Of a DNA stretch of 39,520 bases, positions 18,922 through 27,515 are shown piece after piece. A program made the position numbers and the translations under genes. The stretch is from Actinomycetes bacterium (GTDB taxonomy: Bacteria; Actinomycetota; Acidimicrobiia; Acidimicrobiales; RAAP-2), in NCBI GenBank assembly GCA_021782915.1, contig JAJXUK010000019.1, positions 1 to 39,520 of the forward strand. The letters run 5' to 3'. A model generated the notes under the pieces. It saw only the letters and a list, made by a program, of their open reading frames with translations, was not told where the DNA came from and made no database searches. The first letter of the stretch is position 1, and the number at the start of each line of letters is the position of its first letter.

Positions 18922-20223
18922 GTGGTCGTGGTCGTGATCGTGGCGCTCGCCGGGGTGCTGGTGGGATTCCTGCTCGCCGGGGTGCTGTCCCAGCGACGCC
19001 AGCGGGTGCTGGCCGAGGCCGAGGCCGGCGCACGCGCCGCGCTCGCGGTGCGTGAGGTCGAGCTGGCCCAGGCCCGCCAAGACCTGGTGCGCGTGCAGGC
19101 CGAGCACGAGTCGGCGATCGAGAGCCTCGGCGTCACCTTCGAGAACCTGTCTAATCGCGTCCTGGCCGCCCAGATCGAGGACTTCTCACGGCGCCAGAGC
19201 GACGTGCAGCGCGAGCGCGACGAGAAGCTCGGCCTGACGCTGCAGCCCCTGACCGCGCTGCTGAGCCAGTACGAGAAGAACCTGGCCGAGTTCGGCCGGG
19301 ATCACGCCCTGGCCCTGGAGGACGTCAAGCGTCGGGCGCTAGATCTGCTGGAGGCCCAGCGGCGCACCCAGGAAGAGACGGGACGTCTGAATCAGATCCT
19401 GGGCCGATCGGACCAGCGCGGGCGCTGGGGGGAGATCCAGCTGGCCAACGTGCTGGAGCGCTCGGGACTGCGCGAGGGGATCGACTACACGACCCAGGTG
19501 ACCAGCGCCAGTGAGTCGCGCGTCGTGCGACCCGACTGCGTGGTCAACGCTCCCGGTGGCTGGCGCCTCGCCCTGGACGCCAAGTTTCCCTTCGACAGCT
19601 TCGAGCGGGCCCTGGCCGCCACGGATGGCGTCGAGCGGCGCAGCCTCTTCGCCGAGCACGCGCGGGCGCTGCGCGGCCACGTGCGAGCCCTGGGCCAGAA
19701 GGCCTACTGGGAGGGGATCGTGCCCGCACCGCAGTTCGTGGTCTGCTTCGTGCCCAGCGACTTCGCCATCAGCGCCGCCCTGGAGGCCGATCCCGATCTG
19801 GTGGAGTACGCGAGCGCGCAACGCGTTCTCATCAGCGGGCCGACCAACCTGCTCGGCCTGCTCTGGTCGGTCGCGGCGGTGGTGCGCCAACACGGCGCGG
19901 TGCTCAACCAGGAGCGGCTCCTCAAGCGCGCCGGGCAGATCTACGAGCGTCTGGCCCGGGTCTTTGAGCCGGTCGCCAAGATGGGCGAGTCGCTGAATCG
20001 CAGCGTCGAGCAGTACAACCGGATGGTGCGCTCGCTGGAGTCACGGCTGCTGCCGGCCGCCCGAGACCTGCGCGAGTACGGCGCGAGCACGGAGGAGCTG
20101 GCCGAGATTGGCGAGTTGAGCCATCAGAGCGTGCAGCCCAACGCGGCTCTGTGGGGCGCGGAGCCCGGCGCGCTCGAACCCGGCGCCGACGACGTGCTGG
20201 ACGTGGCGTCCGAGGGGGACTGA
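18922..20223 (+). CDS. rmuC: DNA recombination protein RmuC
   Basis: RmuC proteins have a restriction-endonuclease-like core and limit inversions and rearrangements at repeats; the exact activity is not settled. The 433-residue protein has an N-terminal membrane helix (about 2-24), a long coiled coil (25-160), then the RmuC core: GRWGEIQLANVLERSG, RPDCVVNAPGG, ALDAKFPFDSF and YWEGIVPAPQFVVCFVPSD. This domain order is the family norm and places the nuclease-like part in the cytoplasm. GTG 18922 follows AGGGAGGG by a few bases and begins directly with the membrane helix. Confidence 0.93.
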   Translation: MVVVVIVALAGVLVGFLLAGVLSQRRQRVLAEAEAGARAALAVREVELAQARQDLVRVQAEHESAIESLGVTFENLSNRVLAAQIEDFSRRQSDVQRERDEKLGLTLQPLTALLSQYEKNLAEFGRDHALALEDVKRRALDLLEAQRRTQEETGRLNQILGRSDQRGRWGEIQLANVLERSGLREGIDYTTQVTSASESRVVRPDCVVNAPGGWRLALDAKFPFDSFERALAATDGVERRSLFAEHARALRGHVRALGQKAYWEGIVPAPQFVVCFVPSDFAISAALEADPDLVEYASAQRVLISGPTNLLGLLWSVAAVVRQHGAVLNQERLLKRAGQIYERLARVFEPVAKMGESLNRSVEQYNRMVRSLESRLLPAARDLREYGASTEELAEIGELSHQSVQPNAALWGAEPGALEPGADDVLDVASEGD

Positions 20224-20258
20224 CGGCGCCGGCTCGGTCCTGACTACATTGGTCAGTC

Positions 20259-21248
20259 GTGCCACGCACTCGCGCTCAGCGGCGCCGGCGCTCCGCCCTG
20301 CTGGTCGTTGCCGCCCTCGTCACCCTTCTCGTCGTGATCTTCGTGCACGACGTCAGCCGAGCCGCCCACGAGTCGACCGGGCCACGGCGCAGCGAGAATC
20401 GCAGCTTCGCCCAGATGGCCGATCGTCTCATCACCCAGGAGAACCTTCTCGATCAGCGCCTCGCCTACCTCCTGGGCCACGGAGCGAGGCTCAGCCGGCC
20501 CGTCTTCGCGGCCCGGTTGGACCAGGTCGCCCAGCAACTGCCGGGACTTCTGCGCGACGCGGCCCTGCTGCACCGTCCGGTGCTGGCCCATCACGTCCAG
20601 CGCGACGCGGTGACGCTTCTCAAGACGTGGGTCGCCAGTGAGTCGGTCGTCATCGGGGTCGCGCGCTCCTCGCTGAGCCTGCCCGGTCAGACGGCGAGCC
20701 CCCCGGCGCTCGGCCCGGCCCAGTCGAGTCTGACCTCGGCGGTCGCCGCGTGGGACTACGCGAGGTACTCGCTGGTCAGAGAGCCCGGACGTGAGCTGCT
20801 CGTGTCGGCCCAGTCCGCGCTGGCGCACCTGGACCTGCGCGCGACGCTGGCCAACCTGGCCAACGCGCCGGGCCTGACGCTCGTTCGCGGCGTGGGCATC
20901 AGCGCGGTGTCGGTGTCCCCGTCGCCGCTGCCCGCACCGGTCGGCGAGATCCTGCTGCCTCCCGCGAGCACGATCCAGCTCGGCGTGTCGGTGACGAATC
21001 ACGCCTACTGCATCCAGCCGGTCACGATCTCCGTGAGCTTCACCTCGCCGGGGGGTCTCACCCAGCGACAGGTCACGCACGTCAACCTCGGCCCCGACGC
21101 GTCCTTCGCCTTCGACCCGAATCCGCTGCGCACGAGCCCGACCGAGCACGCGAGCCTCGTCGTGTCCCTCAGCGGCGCACCGGCGGCCAAGGGCGCCAGC
21201 CTGTCGCGCACGTATCGGGTCGTGCTCGCGCCCTCGGGTCAGGGATAG
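20259..21248 (+). CDS. Membrane-anchored protein of unknown function
   Basis: No family is recognized. The 329-residue product begins with a basic stretch (RTRAQRRRR), then one membrane helix at about 12-30, and the rest is predicted outside. Residues 45-200 look helical and are rich in Ala and Leu. The last 110 residues alternate hydrophobic and polar residues with SVTNHAYCIQPVTISVSF, resembling an immunoglobulin-like or CARDB-like beta fold. GTG 20259 follows TACATT (20245-20250) by eight bases. It lies between rmuC and citrate synthase without overlap, so context gives no clear role. Confidence 0.6.
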   Translation: MPRTRAQRRRRSALLVVAALVTLLVVIFVHDVSRAAHESTGPRRSENRSFAQMADRLITQENLLDQRLAYLLGHGARLSRPVFAARLDQVAQQLPGLLRDAALLHRPVLAHHVQRDAVTLLKTWVASESVVIGVARSSLSLPGQTASPPALGPAQSSLTSAVAAWDYARYSLVREPGRELLVSAQSALAHLDLRATLANLANAPGLTLVRGVGISAVSVSPSPLPAPVGEILLPPASTIQLGVSVTNHAYCIQPVTISVSFTSPGGLTQRQVTHVNLGPDASFAFDPNPLRTSPTEHASLVVSLSGAPAAKGASLSRTYRVVLAPSGQG

Positions 21249-21314
21249 TCGACGGAAGCCCCCTCGAGCCAGGCCCTACGATGGCATTGCAGCCACAAAC
21301 GAAGCGAGGACATC

Positions 21315-22586
21315 GTGACGCAGTCAATTACCGTTACCGATAACCGCTCGGGCGAGTCGCGAGAGATTCCCATCGTCAACGGGGGCGTCGCGGCCAGGGA
21401 CTTTACGCAGGCGGTGCCGGGCGTATGGTTCTTCGACCCGGGCTTCATGGCCACCGCCGCGGCCGAGTCGTCCATCACCTACCTGGACGGCGACGCGGGC
21501 ATCCTGCGCTACCGCGGCTACCCGATCGAGCAGCTCGCCGAGCACGCGAGCTACCTCGAGGTGGCCTACCTGCTCAACTACGGCGAGCTGCCCAACCAGG
21601 CTCAGTTCGACGCCTGGCAGCGTGAGATCACCTACCACACCTTCATCCACGAGAACGTGCGCAAGCGCTTCCTGGAGGGCTTCAACTACGACGCACACCC
21701 GATGGGCATGCTGGTCTCGGCGATCGCCGCCCTGTCCACCTACTACAAGGAGGCCAAGATCATCGGCGATCCGGAGATCCTGCACAAGCAGGTCGTGCGC
21801 CTGATCGCCAAGATGCCGACGCTGGCCGCCGCGGCACACCGCTTCAGCGTGGGCATGCCCTTCGTGTACCCGGACAACACGCTCAGCTACACCCAGAACT
21901 TCCTGTCGATGATGTGGAAGGTGGCCGAGCCGCGCTACGAGGCCGATCCGGTGCTCTCCCGGGCGCTCGAGATCCTCTTCATCCTGCACGCGGACCACGA
22001 GCAGAACTGCGGCACCACCGCGATGCGCACCGTGGCCTCCTCGCACGGGGACCCCTACGTGGCCACGGCCGCGGCCACGGCCGCGCTCTACGGACCCCGC
22101 CACGGCGGGGCCAACGAGGCGGTCCTGAAGATGCTCAACAAGATCGGCTCGATCGACAACGTCCCGGCCTTCATCGAGACGGTCAAGGCCGGCAAGACCC
22201 TGCTCGAGGGCTTCGGGCATCGCGTGTACAAGAACTACGACCCGCGGGCCAAGATCATCAAGCACACCGCCGACCAGGTCTTCGCCGTGACCGGCAAGAA
22301 CCCGCTGCTGGACATCGCGCTGAAGCTCGAGGAGGTCGCCCTGCAGGACGACTACTTCATCTCGCGCAAGCTCTACCCGAACGTCGACTTCTACTCGGGG
22401 CTCATCTACCAGGCGATGGGCTTTCCGACCGAGATGTTCACGGTGCTCTTCGCGATCCCGCGCACCTCGGGCTGGCTCGCGCACTTCCAGGAGCTGCTCG
22501 AGCAGAACCTGAAGATCACGCGCCCGCGCCAGCTCTACATCGGGCCCGAGTCGCGCGACTTCGTGCCGATGACCCAGCGCGCCTAG
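21315..22586 (+). CDS. gltA: Citrate synthase
   Basis: It condenses oxaloacetate and acetyl-CoA to citrate at the TCA cycle entry. The 423 residues are the length of hexameric type II enzymes. The catalytic triad is visible as His263 (GPRHGGANEAVL), His302 (GHRVYKNYDPRAK) and Asp358 (NVDFYSGLIY), at nearly the E. coli positions 264, 305 and 362. GTG 21315 follows GCGAGGA by four bases. TACGAT at 21277-21282 is a likely -10 box, giving a leader of about 26 bases. It competes with the ethylmalonyl-CoA route for acetyl-CoA, though the two are not close neighbours. Its stop shares CTAG with the DinB-like gene. Confidence 0.97.
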   Translation: MTQSITVTDNRSGESREIPIVNGGVAARDFTQAVPGVWFFDPGFMATAAAESSITYLDGDAGILRYRGYPIEQLAEHASYLEVAYLLNYGELPNQAQFDAWQREITYHTFIHENVRKRFLEGFNYDAHPMGMLVSAIAALSTYYKEAKIIGDPEILHKQVVRLIAKMPTLAAAAHRFSVGMPFVYPDNTLSYTQNFLSMMWKVAEPRYEADPVLSRALEILFILHADHEQNCGTTAMRTVASSHGDPYVATAAATAALYGPRHGGANEAVLKMLNKIGSIDNVPAFIETVKAGKTLLEGFGHRVYKNYDPRAKIIKHTADQVFAVTGKNPLLDIALKLEEVALQDDYFISRKLYPNVDFYSGLIYQAMGFPTEMFTVLFAIPRTSGWLAHFQELLEQNLKITRPRQLYIGPESRDFVPMTQRA

Positions 22587-23044
22587 CTGGCCAGGGCCTC
22601 GCGCAGCTGGCGGGCGTGATCGCGCGGGTGGCGCGTGTAGATCTCGAGCCACTGGGCGAGGCTGTAGGAGCCCGACTCGCTGTGCACGCCCTGGCGCTCA
22701 AGGTCGGCGGGCTCGATGCGCCCCAACACGTCGGCCGAGGCCGCGCGCACGGCCGCAAAGACGCCCAGGGCGTGCTCGACGCCCAGCTCGCGGTAGCCGA
22801 GCGCGTCGCACTCGGCCCAGGCCGCCTCGTCGTAGCCCTGGATCACGGTCCCGGGCTCGGCGAGCAGGCGCCGCAGGCGCGCGTAGGACTGGGCCTCGGC
22901 GTCGGCCAGGTGATGGATCACCTGTCGCGCGCTCCAGGCGTGCTCGGCGTGCCGGTCCAGGCTCGCCTCGTCGGCCAGGGCGGCGGCGTCGAGGAACTCC
23001 TGGGTGGCTCGGCGGTACTCGGCCACGGCGTCGGCTAGCTCCAT
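22583..23044 (-). CDS. DinB-like four-helix-bundle protein
   Basis: The 153-residue protein matches the DinB/YfiT superfamily: four helices with metal-binding histidines in WSARQVIHHLADAE and RHPRDHARQL. Members include damage-inducible proteins and thiol-dependent S-transferases (mycothiol or bacillithiol), so a mycothiol-linked role is possible in an actinobacterium but not shown. It starts nine bases after the tesB stop and is probably in the same transcript. Its stop overlaps that of citrate synthase in CTAG at 22583-22586. Confidence 0.7.
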   Translation of the reverse strand: MELADAVAEYRRATQEFLDAAALADEASLDRHAEHAWSARQVIHHLADAEAQSYARLRRLLAEPGTVIQGYDEAAWAECDALGYRELGVEHALGVFAAVRAASADVLGRIEPADLERQGVHSESGSYSLAQWLEIYTRHPRDHARQLREALAS

Positions 23045-23053
23045 GGGCGAAGT

Positions 23054-23929
23054 CTAGGAGGCCGTGGTGGCGCCCGAGGGGCTGATCACCCGGGTCAGGC
23101 CCTCCTGGACCATCGAGACGCAGAGCCGTCCGGACTCGTCGAAGAGGAAGCCTCGCGCCAGGCCGCGCCCGCCGTGGGCGATCGGCGAGTCGGTGTCGTA
23201 GAGCAGCCACTCGTCGGCGCGCACGTCGCGGTGGAACCACATGCAGTGGTCCAGGCTGGCGCCCATGAAGGTCCCGTCGTCCCAGCGAACGCTGTGCGGG
23301 CCGAGGATGGCGTCGAAGAGGCTCATGTCGCTGGCGTAGGTGATCACGCAGGCGTGCAGCAGCGCGTCGTCGCTCAGCTGGCCGTCGGCGCGGATCCACA
23401 GGCGCTGATAGGGCTCCTTGGCGCGCTGGGGGCTCCAGGGCAGCTCGCCGATGAAGCGCTGGTCGATCGGGTGCTGGCGCTTGAACCACTCGTCCACGTC
23501 GCCCCACTCGTCGCGCACGCGCTCGACGAGAGGGGCGATCGTCTCGGGACCGGGCACCTCGGGCATGGCGACCTGGTGCTCGAGGCTGACCTCGTCGGAG
23601 TGGAAGCTGGCCTCCAAGTTGAAGATCGCCCGTCCGTGCTGGACGGCCACCACGCGCCGGGTGGTGAAGCTGCGCCCGTCGCGTATGCGGTCCACCTCGT
23701 AGAGGATCGGGGCCTGGGGGTCACCCGGGCGCAGGAAGTACGAGTGCAGCGAGTGCGCGCGTCCGTGCTCGACGGTGCGCCCCGCGGCCATCAGGGCCTG
23801 GGCCGCGACCTGACCGCCGAAGGTGCGCTGGCGCTCCTGGGAGTCCGCGGGGTGCTGGCCGCGGTAGACGTTGACCTCGATGGGCTCGAGGTCGAGCAGC
23901 TGCACCAGCAGGTCAAGGGCTTCGGACAC
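23054..23929 (-). CDS. tesB: Acyl-CoA thioesterase II
   Basis: It hydrolyses acyl-CoA to free acid and CoA. The 291 residues form the TesB double hot-dog fold. The first half carries RTFGGQVAAQAL and HSLHSYFLRPGD, and the second half carries GASLDHCMWFHR with the catalytic aspartate and MVQEGLTR with the conserved Gln. GTG 23929 (MSEALDLLVQLLDLE) is chosen because it gives the usual family N-terminus and because CACAAT (23936-23941, minus strand) ends six bases before it. The open frame upstream adds a non-conserved tail. It precedes the DinB-like gene and is divergent from gtrA. Confidence 0.92.
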   Translation of the reverse strand: MSEALDLLVQLLDLEPIEVNVYRGQHPADSQERQRTFGGQVAAQALMAAGRTVEHGRAHSLHSYFLRPGDPQAPILYEVDRIRDGRSFTTRRVVAVQHGRAIFNLEASFHSDEVSLEHQVAMPEVPGPETIAPLVERVRDEWGDVDEWFKRQHPIDQRFIGELPWSPQRAKEPYQRLWIRADGQLSDDALLHACVITYASDMSLFDAILGPHSVRWDDGTFMGASLDHCMWFHRDVRADEWLLYDTDSPIAHGGRGLARGFLFDESGRLCVSMVQEGLTRVISPSGATTAS

Positions 23930-23970
23930 CTGTCCATTGTGGCAGCCAGCGTTCGGTGCGTGGCCCACGG

Positions 23971-23976
23971 TAGGCT
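23971..23976 (+). promoter_or_regulatory. -10 box of the GtrA-family gene
   Basis: TAGGCT ends seven bases before GTG 23984, predicting a leaderless transcript. It fixes the start in a frame that is open for 800 bases upstream. Confidence 0.5.
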
Positions 23977-23983
23977 GGCACCC

Positions 23984-24496
23984 GTGCCTGGCCGACTGAG
24001 AGCTCTCTGGGTGTGGGCCCACTCACATCAGGGGCGCAAGGTCATCCGCTTCACCTCGGTGTCGGTGATCTCGACGCTGGTGTCCTTCACGTCGATCTCG
24101 GTGCTCTACGGGTTCCACTTCATCAAGGGCATCATCTGGGCCACCGTGACCGGCAACCTCATCGCCACGTTGCCCTCGTACTACCTCAACCGGACCTGGA
24201 CGTGGGGCAAGCGCGGGCGCAGCCACTTCCGCCGCGAGATCGTGCCGTTCTGGAGCATGTCGTTCCTGGGCATCGCCGTCTCGATGCTGGGGGCCACGGG
24301 AGCCAAGGCCCTCGTCAAGAGCCACCACTGGAGCCACCTGGTGAACACGATGCTCGTGTCCTTCACCAATCTGGCCAGCTTCGGCCTCTTCTGGATCCTC
24401 AAGATGATCGTGTTCAACCGGATCTTTCGCGTGCACACCCTCGAGGAGATCGAGGATCACCTGCGCGTGGAGGAGACGCGCTCCGAGCGAATCTGA
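23984..24496 (+). CDS. GtrA family membrane protein
   Basis: The 170-residue protein has four membrane helices and the GtrA pattern: RFTSVSVISTLVSF in the first, then ATVTGNLIATLPSYYLNRTWTW, and later helices. GtrA proteins are small membrane partners of polysaccharide-modifying glycosyltransferases and are proposed to move lipid-linked sugars such as polyprenyl-phosphate-glucose. The MptB-like mannosyltransferase one kilobase downstream also uses a polyprenyl-linked sugar, but a link is only inference. The gene ends one base before the convergent yajQ stop. Confidence 0.85.
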   Translation: MPGRLRALWVWAHSHQGRKVIRFTSVSVISTLVSFTSISVLYGFHFIKGIIWATVTGNLIATLPSYYLNRTWTWGKRGRSHFRREIVPFWSMSFLGIAVSMLGATGAKALVKSHHWSHLVNTMLVSFTNLASFGLFWILKMIVFNRIFRVHTLEEIEDHLRVEETRSERI

Positions 24497-24497
24497 C

Positions 24498-24986
24498 TCA
24501 GTCTCGGAAGTTGGTGAACTGCAGGGGCACCGTGACGTCGGCCTCCTTGAGCAGGCCGATCACCCGCTGCAGGTCGTCGCGCTGCTTGCCCGTGACGCGC
24601 ACCTGGTCTCCCTGGATCGAGGAGGACACGCCCTTGAAACCGGCGTCCTTGACGAGGCGGTTGATCTGCTTGCCGACCTCCTGGGAGATGCCGGCGCGCA
24701 GCGAGACCTTCTGGCGCGCGCTGCCCCCGCTGGCCTCCTCAAGCTTGCCGGGCTCCAGGGACTTGAGCGAGACCTGGCGCTTGACCAGTTTCTCCTCCAA
24801 GAGCTGGTAGAGCGCGCGCAGGCGGTCCTCGGTGGAGGCCGTCAGCGTGAGCTCCTTCTCGGCGAACTCGACGTGGGCGTTCGTGTTCTTGAAGTCAAAG
24901 CGCGTGCCGGCCTCGCGGTTGGCCTGGTCCACGGCGTTGCGCACCTCCTGCAGGTCGATCTCCGAGACGACGTCGAATGTGGGCAT
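24498..24986 (-). CDS. yajQ: YajQ family nucleotide-binding protein
   Basis: The 162 residues match YajQ/UPF0234: start MPTFDVVSEIDLQEVRNAV, then FDFKNTNAHVEF, the KRQVSLKSL segment and the end QFTNFRD. The family has two ferredoxin-like folds and binds nucleotides; in some bacteria it acts as a cyclic-di-GMP effector or as a chaperone-like factor. Function in actinobacteria is not established. TAGCAT (24993-24998, minus strand) ends six bases before the ATG, so the mRNA is probably leaderless. Confidence 0.94.
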   Translation of the reverse strand: MPTFDVVSEIDLQEVRNAVDQANREAGTRFDFKNTNAHVEFAEKELTLTASTEDRLRALYQLLEEKLVKRQVSLKSLEPGKLEEASGGSARQKVSLRAGISQEVGKQINRLVKDAGFKGVSSSIQGDQVRVTGKQRDDLQRVIGLLKEADVTVPLQFTNFRD

Positions 24987-24992
24987 GATCCG

Positions 24993-24998
24993 ATGCTA
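24993..24998 (-). promoter_or_regulatory. -10 box of yajQ, leaderless spacing
   Basis: TAGCAT on the minus strand is separated from the yajQ ATG by CGGATC only. It is divergent from the tRNA-Tyr promoter at 25036. Confidence 0.5.
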
Positions 24999-25035
24999 CG
25001 ACGCGCTCGCCTGGCCGCGGCCCGCTGAGAGTGGC

Positions 25036-25041
25036 TAGGAT
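25036..25041 (+). promoter_or_regulatory. -10 box of tRNA-Tyr
   Basis: TAGGAT ends seven bases before the mature tRNA-Tyr 5' end at 25049. The transcript would start at or beside the mature end, so RNase P may have little or nothing to remove. Confidence 0.5.
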
Positions 25042-25048
25042 CTCACGC

Positions 25049-25133
25049 GGGTCGGTGCCCGAGCGGACAATGGGATCTGGCTGTAAACCAGACGGCTTAG
25101 CCTACGGGGGTTCAAATCCCTCCCGGCCCACCA
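25049..25133 (+). tRNA. tRNA-Tyr (GUA)
   Basis: An 85-nt class II tRNA with acceptor strands GGGTCGG and CCGGCCC, anticodon stem-loop TCTGG-CTGTAAA-CCAGA (anticodon GTA), a long variable arm and TTCAAAT in the T-loop. The CCA end is encoded at 25131-25133. It stands alone between yajQ and the mannosyltransferase gene. Confidence 0.96.
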
Positions 25134-25220
25134 CTACCCACTCCACCGTGTCGGTTGGGTGGGTCGCGTCCGTTAGGGGGCAGCACGGTTTCAGCACCTG
25201 AGGCGACGAGGAGCGGCGCG

Positions 25221-26825
25221 GTGGCGCGAGTGACGGCGTGGGGCCACGGCCTGCGACACCTCTACGAGCGCGCCATGGGCGAGCTCGAGGCGGGCGTGCA
25301 GATGCTCGAGCGGCGCTACACGCCGCTGGGGCGCTTCAGCCCGGGACCCTTCGAGAGCTGGTCGTTCCTCTGGCAGCCGGCCCTGCTGGGCCTCGTGGCC
25401 ACGGGCCTGATCCTGGCCGGGGGCTCCTTCACCAACTCGCCCTTCAAGTTCAACTCCACGGGGACGTGGTTCTTCGGCGAGCCCGCCGCCAACCCCGTCG
25501 GCTCGCCGAGTCAGACCAAGCTCCTGTTGTCGATCGTGCTGGTCTACGGCGGGCTGCTGCTGCTCATGCGCGTCTGGCTGCGCCTGGCCGAAGTCCTCAA
25601 GATCCACGCCGGTGCGCCGGTGCGGCGCCTCTGGTGGATGCTCGGGCTCTGGGCGACGCCGATGATCGTCGCACCGCCGCTGTTCAGCCGCGACGTCTTC
25701 AGCTACGCGGCCCAGGGCGAGATGACGAGCCATCACCTGAGCCCCTACATCCTGGGGCCCTACACCCTGGGCGCGAGCCCGTACCAGAACGGGGTCGACC
25801 CGCTCTGGCAGAACGCGCCGGCGCCCTACGGGCCCCTGTTCCTCTTCCTCGACGGCTCGATCGCCAAGCTGACCTTCCACAACCATCTGGCGACCGTGGC
25901 GGTGCTGCGCCTGCTCGAGGTCGTGGCCGTGGGCCTGATCGGCTGGGGCGTCGCGCGCCTGGCCGAGGGCCTGGGCCGGGACCCGGGTGAGGCCTTCGTG
26001 CTCGCGGCGATGAACCCCCTGGTGCTGCTGACCCTGATCGGCGGGGCCCACAACGACGCGATCATGACCGGCCTGCTGGTCATCGGCGTCGCCCTGGCGG
26101 TGCGTCGGCGCTTCGTGGCGAGCCTGGTGCTGTGCGCCTGCGCCGCGGCCATCAAGGCCCCGGCGGCCTACGGGCTCGCCTTCATCTCCTGGACCTGGCT
26201 CGGTCCCCAGGCGCGGTTCAGACAGCGCCTACGACCCATCGGCGTCGCCGTGCTGGTCACGCTGGGCGTGCTGGGGGTGTGGACCCTGCTGGCGGGCTTC
26301 GGCTTCGGCTGGGTCGGCAACCTGCTGTCCAACGGCACCGTGCGCAGCTGGGCCGCCCCGGCCACCGCGGTGGGCATGGTGGTCGCCCGCGTGATCCAGC
26401 TGATCGGGCTGCAGGTGAGCGTGGCCTCGGTGCTCTCGGTGACGCGCTTCTTGGGCTTCGCCACGGCCGCGGGGGCCGCGGCGTGGCTGCTGCTGCGCGC
26501 CGAGTCGCGCGGCTGGGTGCGCTCCCTCGGCCTGGCCCTGGTCTGGCTGGTGGTGCTGGGCCCGGTCGTGCAGCCCTGGTACTTCTCCTGGGGCCTGGTG
26601 CTGCTGGCGGCGAGCTATCGGGGCCGCGAGCACTTCTGGCTGCTGGCGCTGTCGATCGTGGGCCCCTTCATCGGCCTGCCCGGGGGACGCACCCTGCTGA
26701 ACGGCCTGGTGCACGCCAACCCGCTGCTGATCGCGGTGGCCGTGGCGATCCTCGGCGGGGTGCTGGTGCTGCCGATGGGGCGCTGGACCCAGTGGTCCTG
26801 GCCCGAGGATCGCGTGGCGGCCTAG
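25221..26825 (+). CDS. MptB-like polyprenol-phosphate-mannose-dependent mannosyltransferase
   Basis: A polytopic membrane protein of 534 residues with about 12 hydrophobic segments. The GT-C glycosyltransferase signature is clear: PPLFSRDVFSYAAQGEM with the acidic catalytic-loop residue, LSPYILGPYTLG, VDPLW and APYGPLF, as in the alpha-1,6-mannosyltransferases MptA/MptB of lipoglycan synthesis. These use polyprenyl-phosphate-mannose outside the membrane. The acceptor here is unknown because no other lipoglycan genes are in the window. GTG 25221 follows GAGGAG by six bases; an upstream TTG at 25155 is less likely. Its stop shares CTAG with the GNAT gene. Confidence 0.82.
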   Translation: MARVTAWGHGLRHLYERAMGELEAGVQMLERRYTPLGRFSPGPFESWSFLWQPALLGLVATGLILAGGSFTNSPFKFNSTGTWFFGEPAANPVGSPSQTKLLLSIVLVYGGLLLLMRVWLRLAEVLKIHAGAPVRRLWWMLGLWATPMIVAPPLFSRDVFSYAAQGEMTSHHLSPYILGPYTLGASPYQNGVDPLWQNAPAPYGPLFLFLDGSIAKLTFHNHLATVAVLRLLEVVAVGLIGWGVARLAEGLGRDPGEAFVLAAMNPLVLLTLIGGAHNDAIMTGLLVIGVALAVRRRFVASLVLCACAAAIKAPAAYGLAFISWTWLGPQARFRQRLRPIGVAVLVTLGVLGVWTLLAGFGFGWVGNLLSNGTVRSWAAPATAVGMVVARVIQLIGLQVSVASVLSVTRFLGFATAAGAAAWLLLRAESRGWVRSLGLALVWLVVLGPVVQPWYFSWGLVLLAASYRGREHFWLLALSIVGPFIGLPGGRTLLNGLVHANPLLIAVAVAILGGVLVLPMGRWTQWSWPEDRVAA

Positions 26826-27349
26826 CGCGCGCGCGTGACGAACTGGTACTCGACCACGTCGAGCCAGCGCCCGTGCTTGCGTCCGACCTCGATCTCCGTT
26901 CCCACCAGGCTGAACCCGCACTTCTCGTGGAGGCGGATCGAGCCCTCGTTCTCCCCGACGATGCGCGCGATCAGGGTGTGAAAGCCCGACTCGCTGGCCG
27001 TGGCGATCAGCTCGCGCAGCAGGGTCTCGCCCACGCCGCGCCCGCGCGCGGCGCGATGCACGTAGACCGAGTTCTCCACCGTCGTCGCGTAGGCCGGCCG
27101 GTCGCGAAACGGCGAGACCAGCGCGAAGCCGAGGATCCGCTCGCCGCGCGCGCCGAGCTCGCCGAGCTCGTCCTGCTCGTTCAGCGCCACCAGGCACGGG
27201 TGCGTCGATCGGTGCTGGAGGATCCAGGCCTCCTGCTCGCCCAGGCTGCGCGGCACCAGGTCGAAGGTGACCGTGGTCTCGAGGACCTCGGGGTTGTAGA
27301 TGCCCATGAGGGCCGCGGCGTCCTCGATCTCGACCAGGCGGGTCCGCAT
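26822..27349 (-). CDS. GNAT N-acetyltransferase, phosphinothricin acetyltransferase-like
   Basis: The 175-residue protein has the GNAT fold. The N-terminus (EDAAALMGIYNPEVLETTVTF, with IYN) resembles the Pat/Bar and MnaT/YncA group that acetylates amino-group substrates such as phosphinothricin or methionine analogues. The acetyl-CoA loop is VHRAARGRGVGETLL, and the C-terminal NEGSIRLHEKCGF segment follows. An insertion rich in Glu and Gly (QDELGELGARGER, about 59-71) is not typical. TAGCCT (27356-27361, minus strand) ends six bases before the ATG. The substrate cannot be read from sequence. Confidence 0.85.
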   Translation of the reverse strand: MRTRLVEIEDAAALMGIYNPEVLETTVTFDLVPRSLGEQEAWILQHRSTHPCLVALNEQDELGELGARGERILGFALVSPFRDRPAYATTVENSVYVHRAARGRGVGETLLRELIATASESGFHTLIARIVGENEGSIRLHEKCGFSLVGTEIEVGRKHGRWLDVVEYQFVTRAR

Positions 27350-27355
27350 GACGTC

Positions 27356-27361
27356 AGGCTA
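27356..27361 (-). promoter_or_regulatory. -10 box of the GNAT gene, leaderless spacing
   Basis: TAGCCT on the minus strand is followed after GACGTC by the ATG at 27349. No Shine-Dalgarno sequence fits in between. Confidence 0.5.
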
Positions 27362-27410
27362 GACGAGCCCGTACGGGGCCCCGGGGTGGCAGGCTCGCCG
27401 GGGCGCGTTG

Positions 27411-27416
27411 TACACT
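27411..27416 (+). promoter_or_regulatory. -10 box before the tRNA-Thr/tRNA-Met/rpmG cluster
   Basis: TACACT lies 22 bases before tRNA-Thr and is the only promoter-like box before this cluster. The -35 region is not clear. Confidence 0.45.
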
Positions 27417-27437
27417 TGACCCTCGCGTCATTGACGC

Positions 27438-27510
<73 letters not shown>

Positions 27511-27515
27511 CGCCA

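Noticed and set aside
23174-23983. Extending the GtrA gene upstream to 23174
   Set aside because: The extension is antisense to tesB, and a -10 box at 23971-23976 places the transcript start next to GTG 23984.
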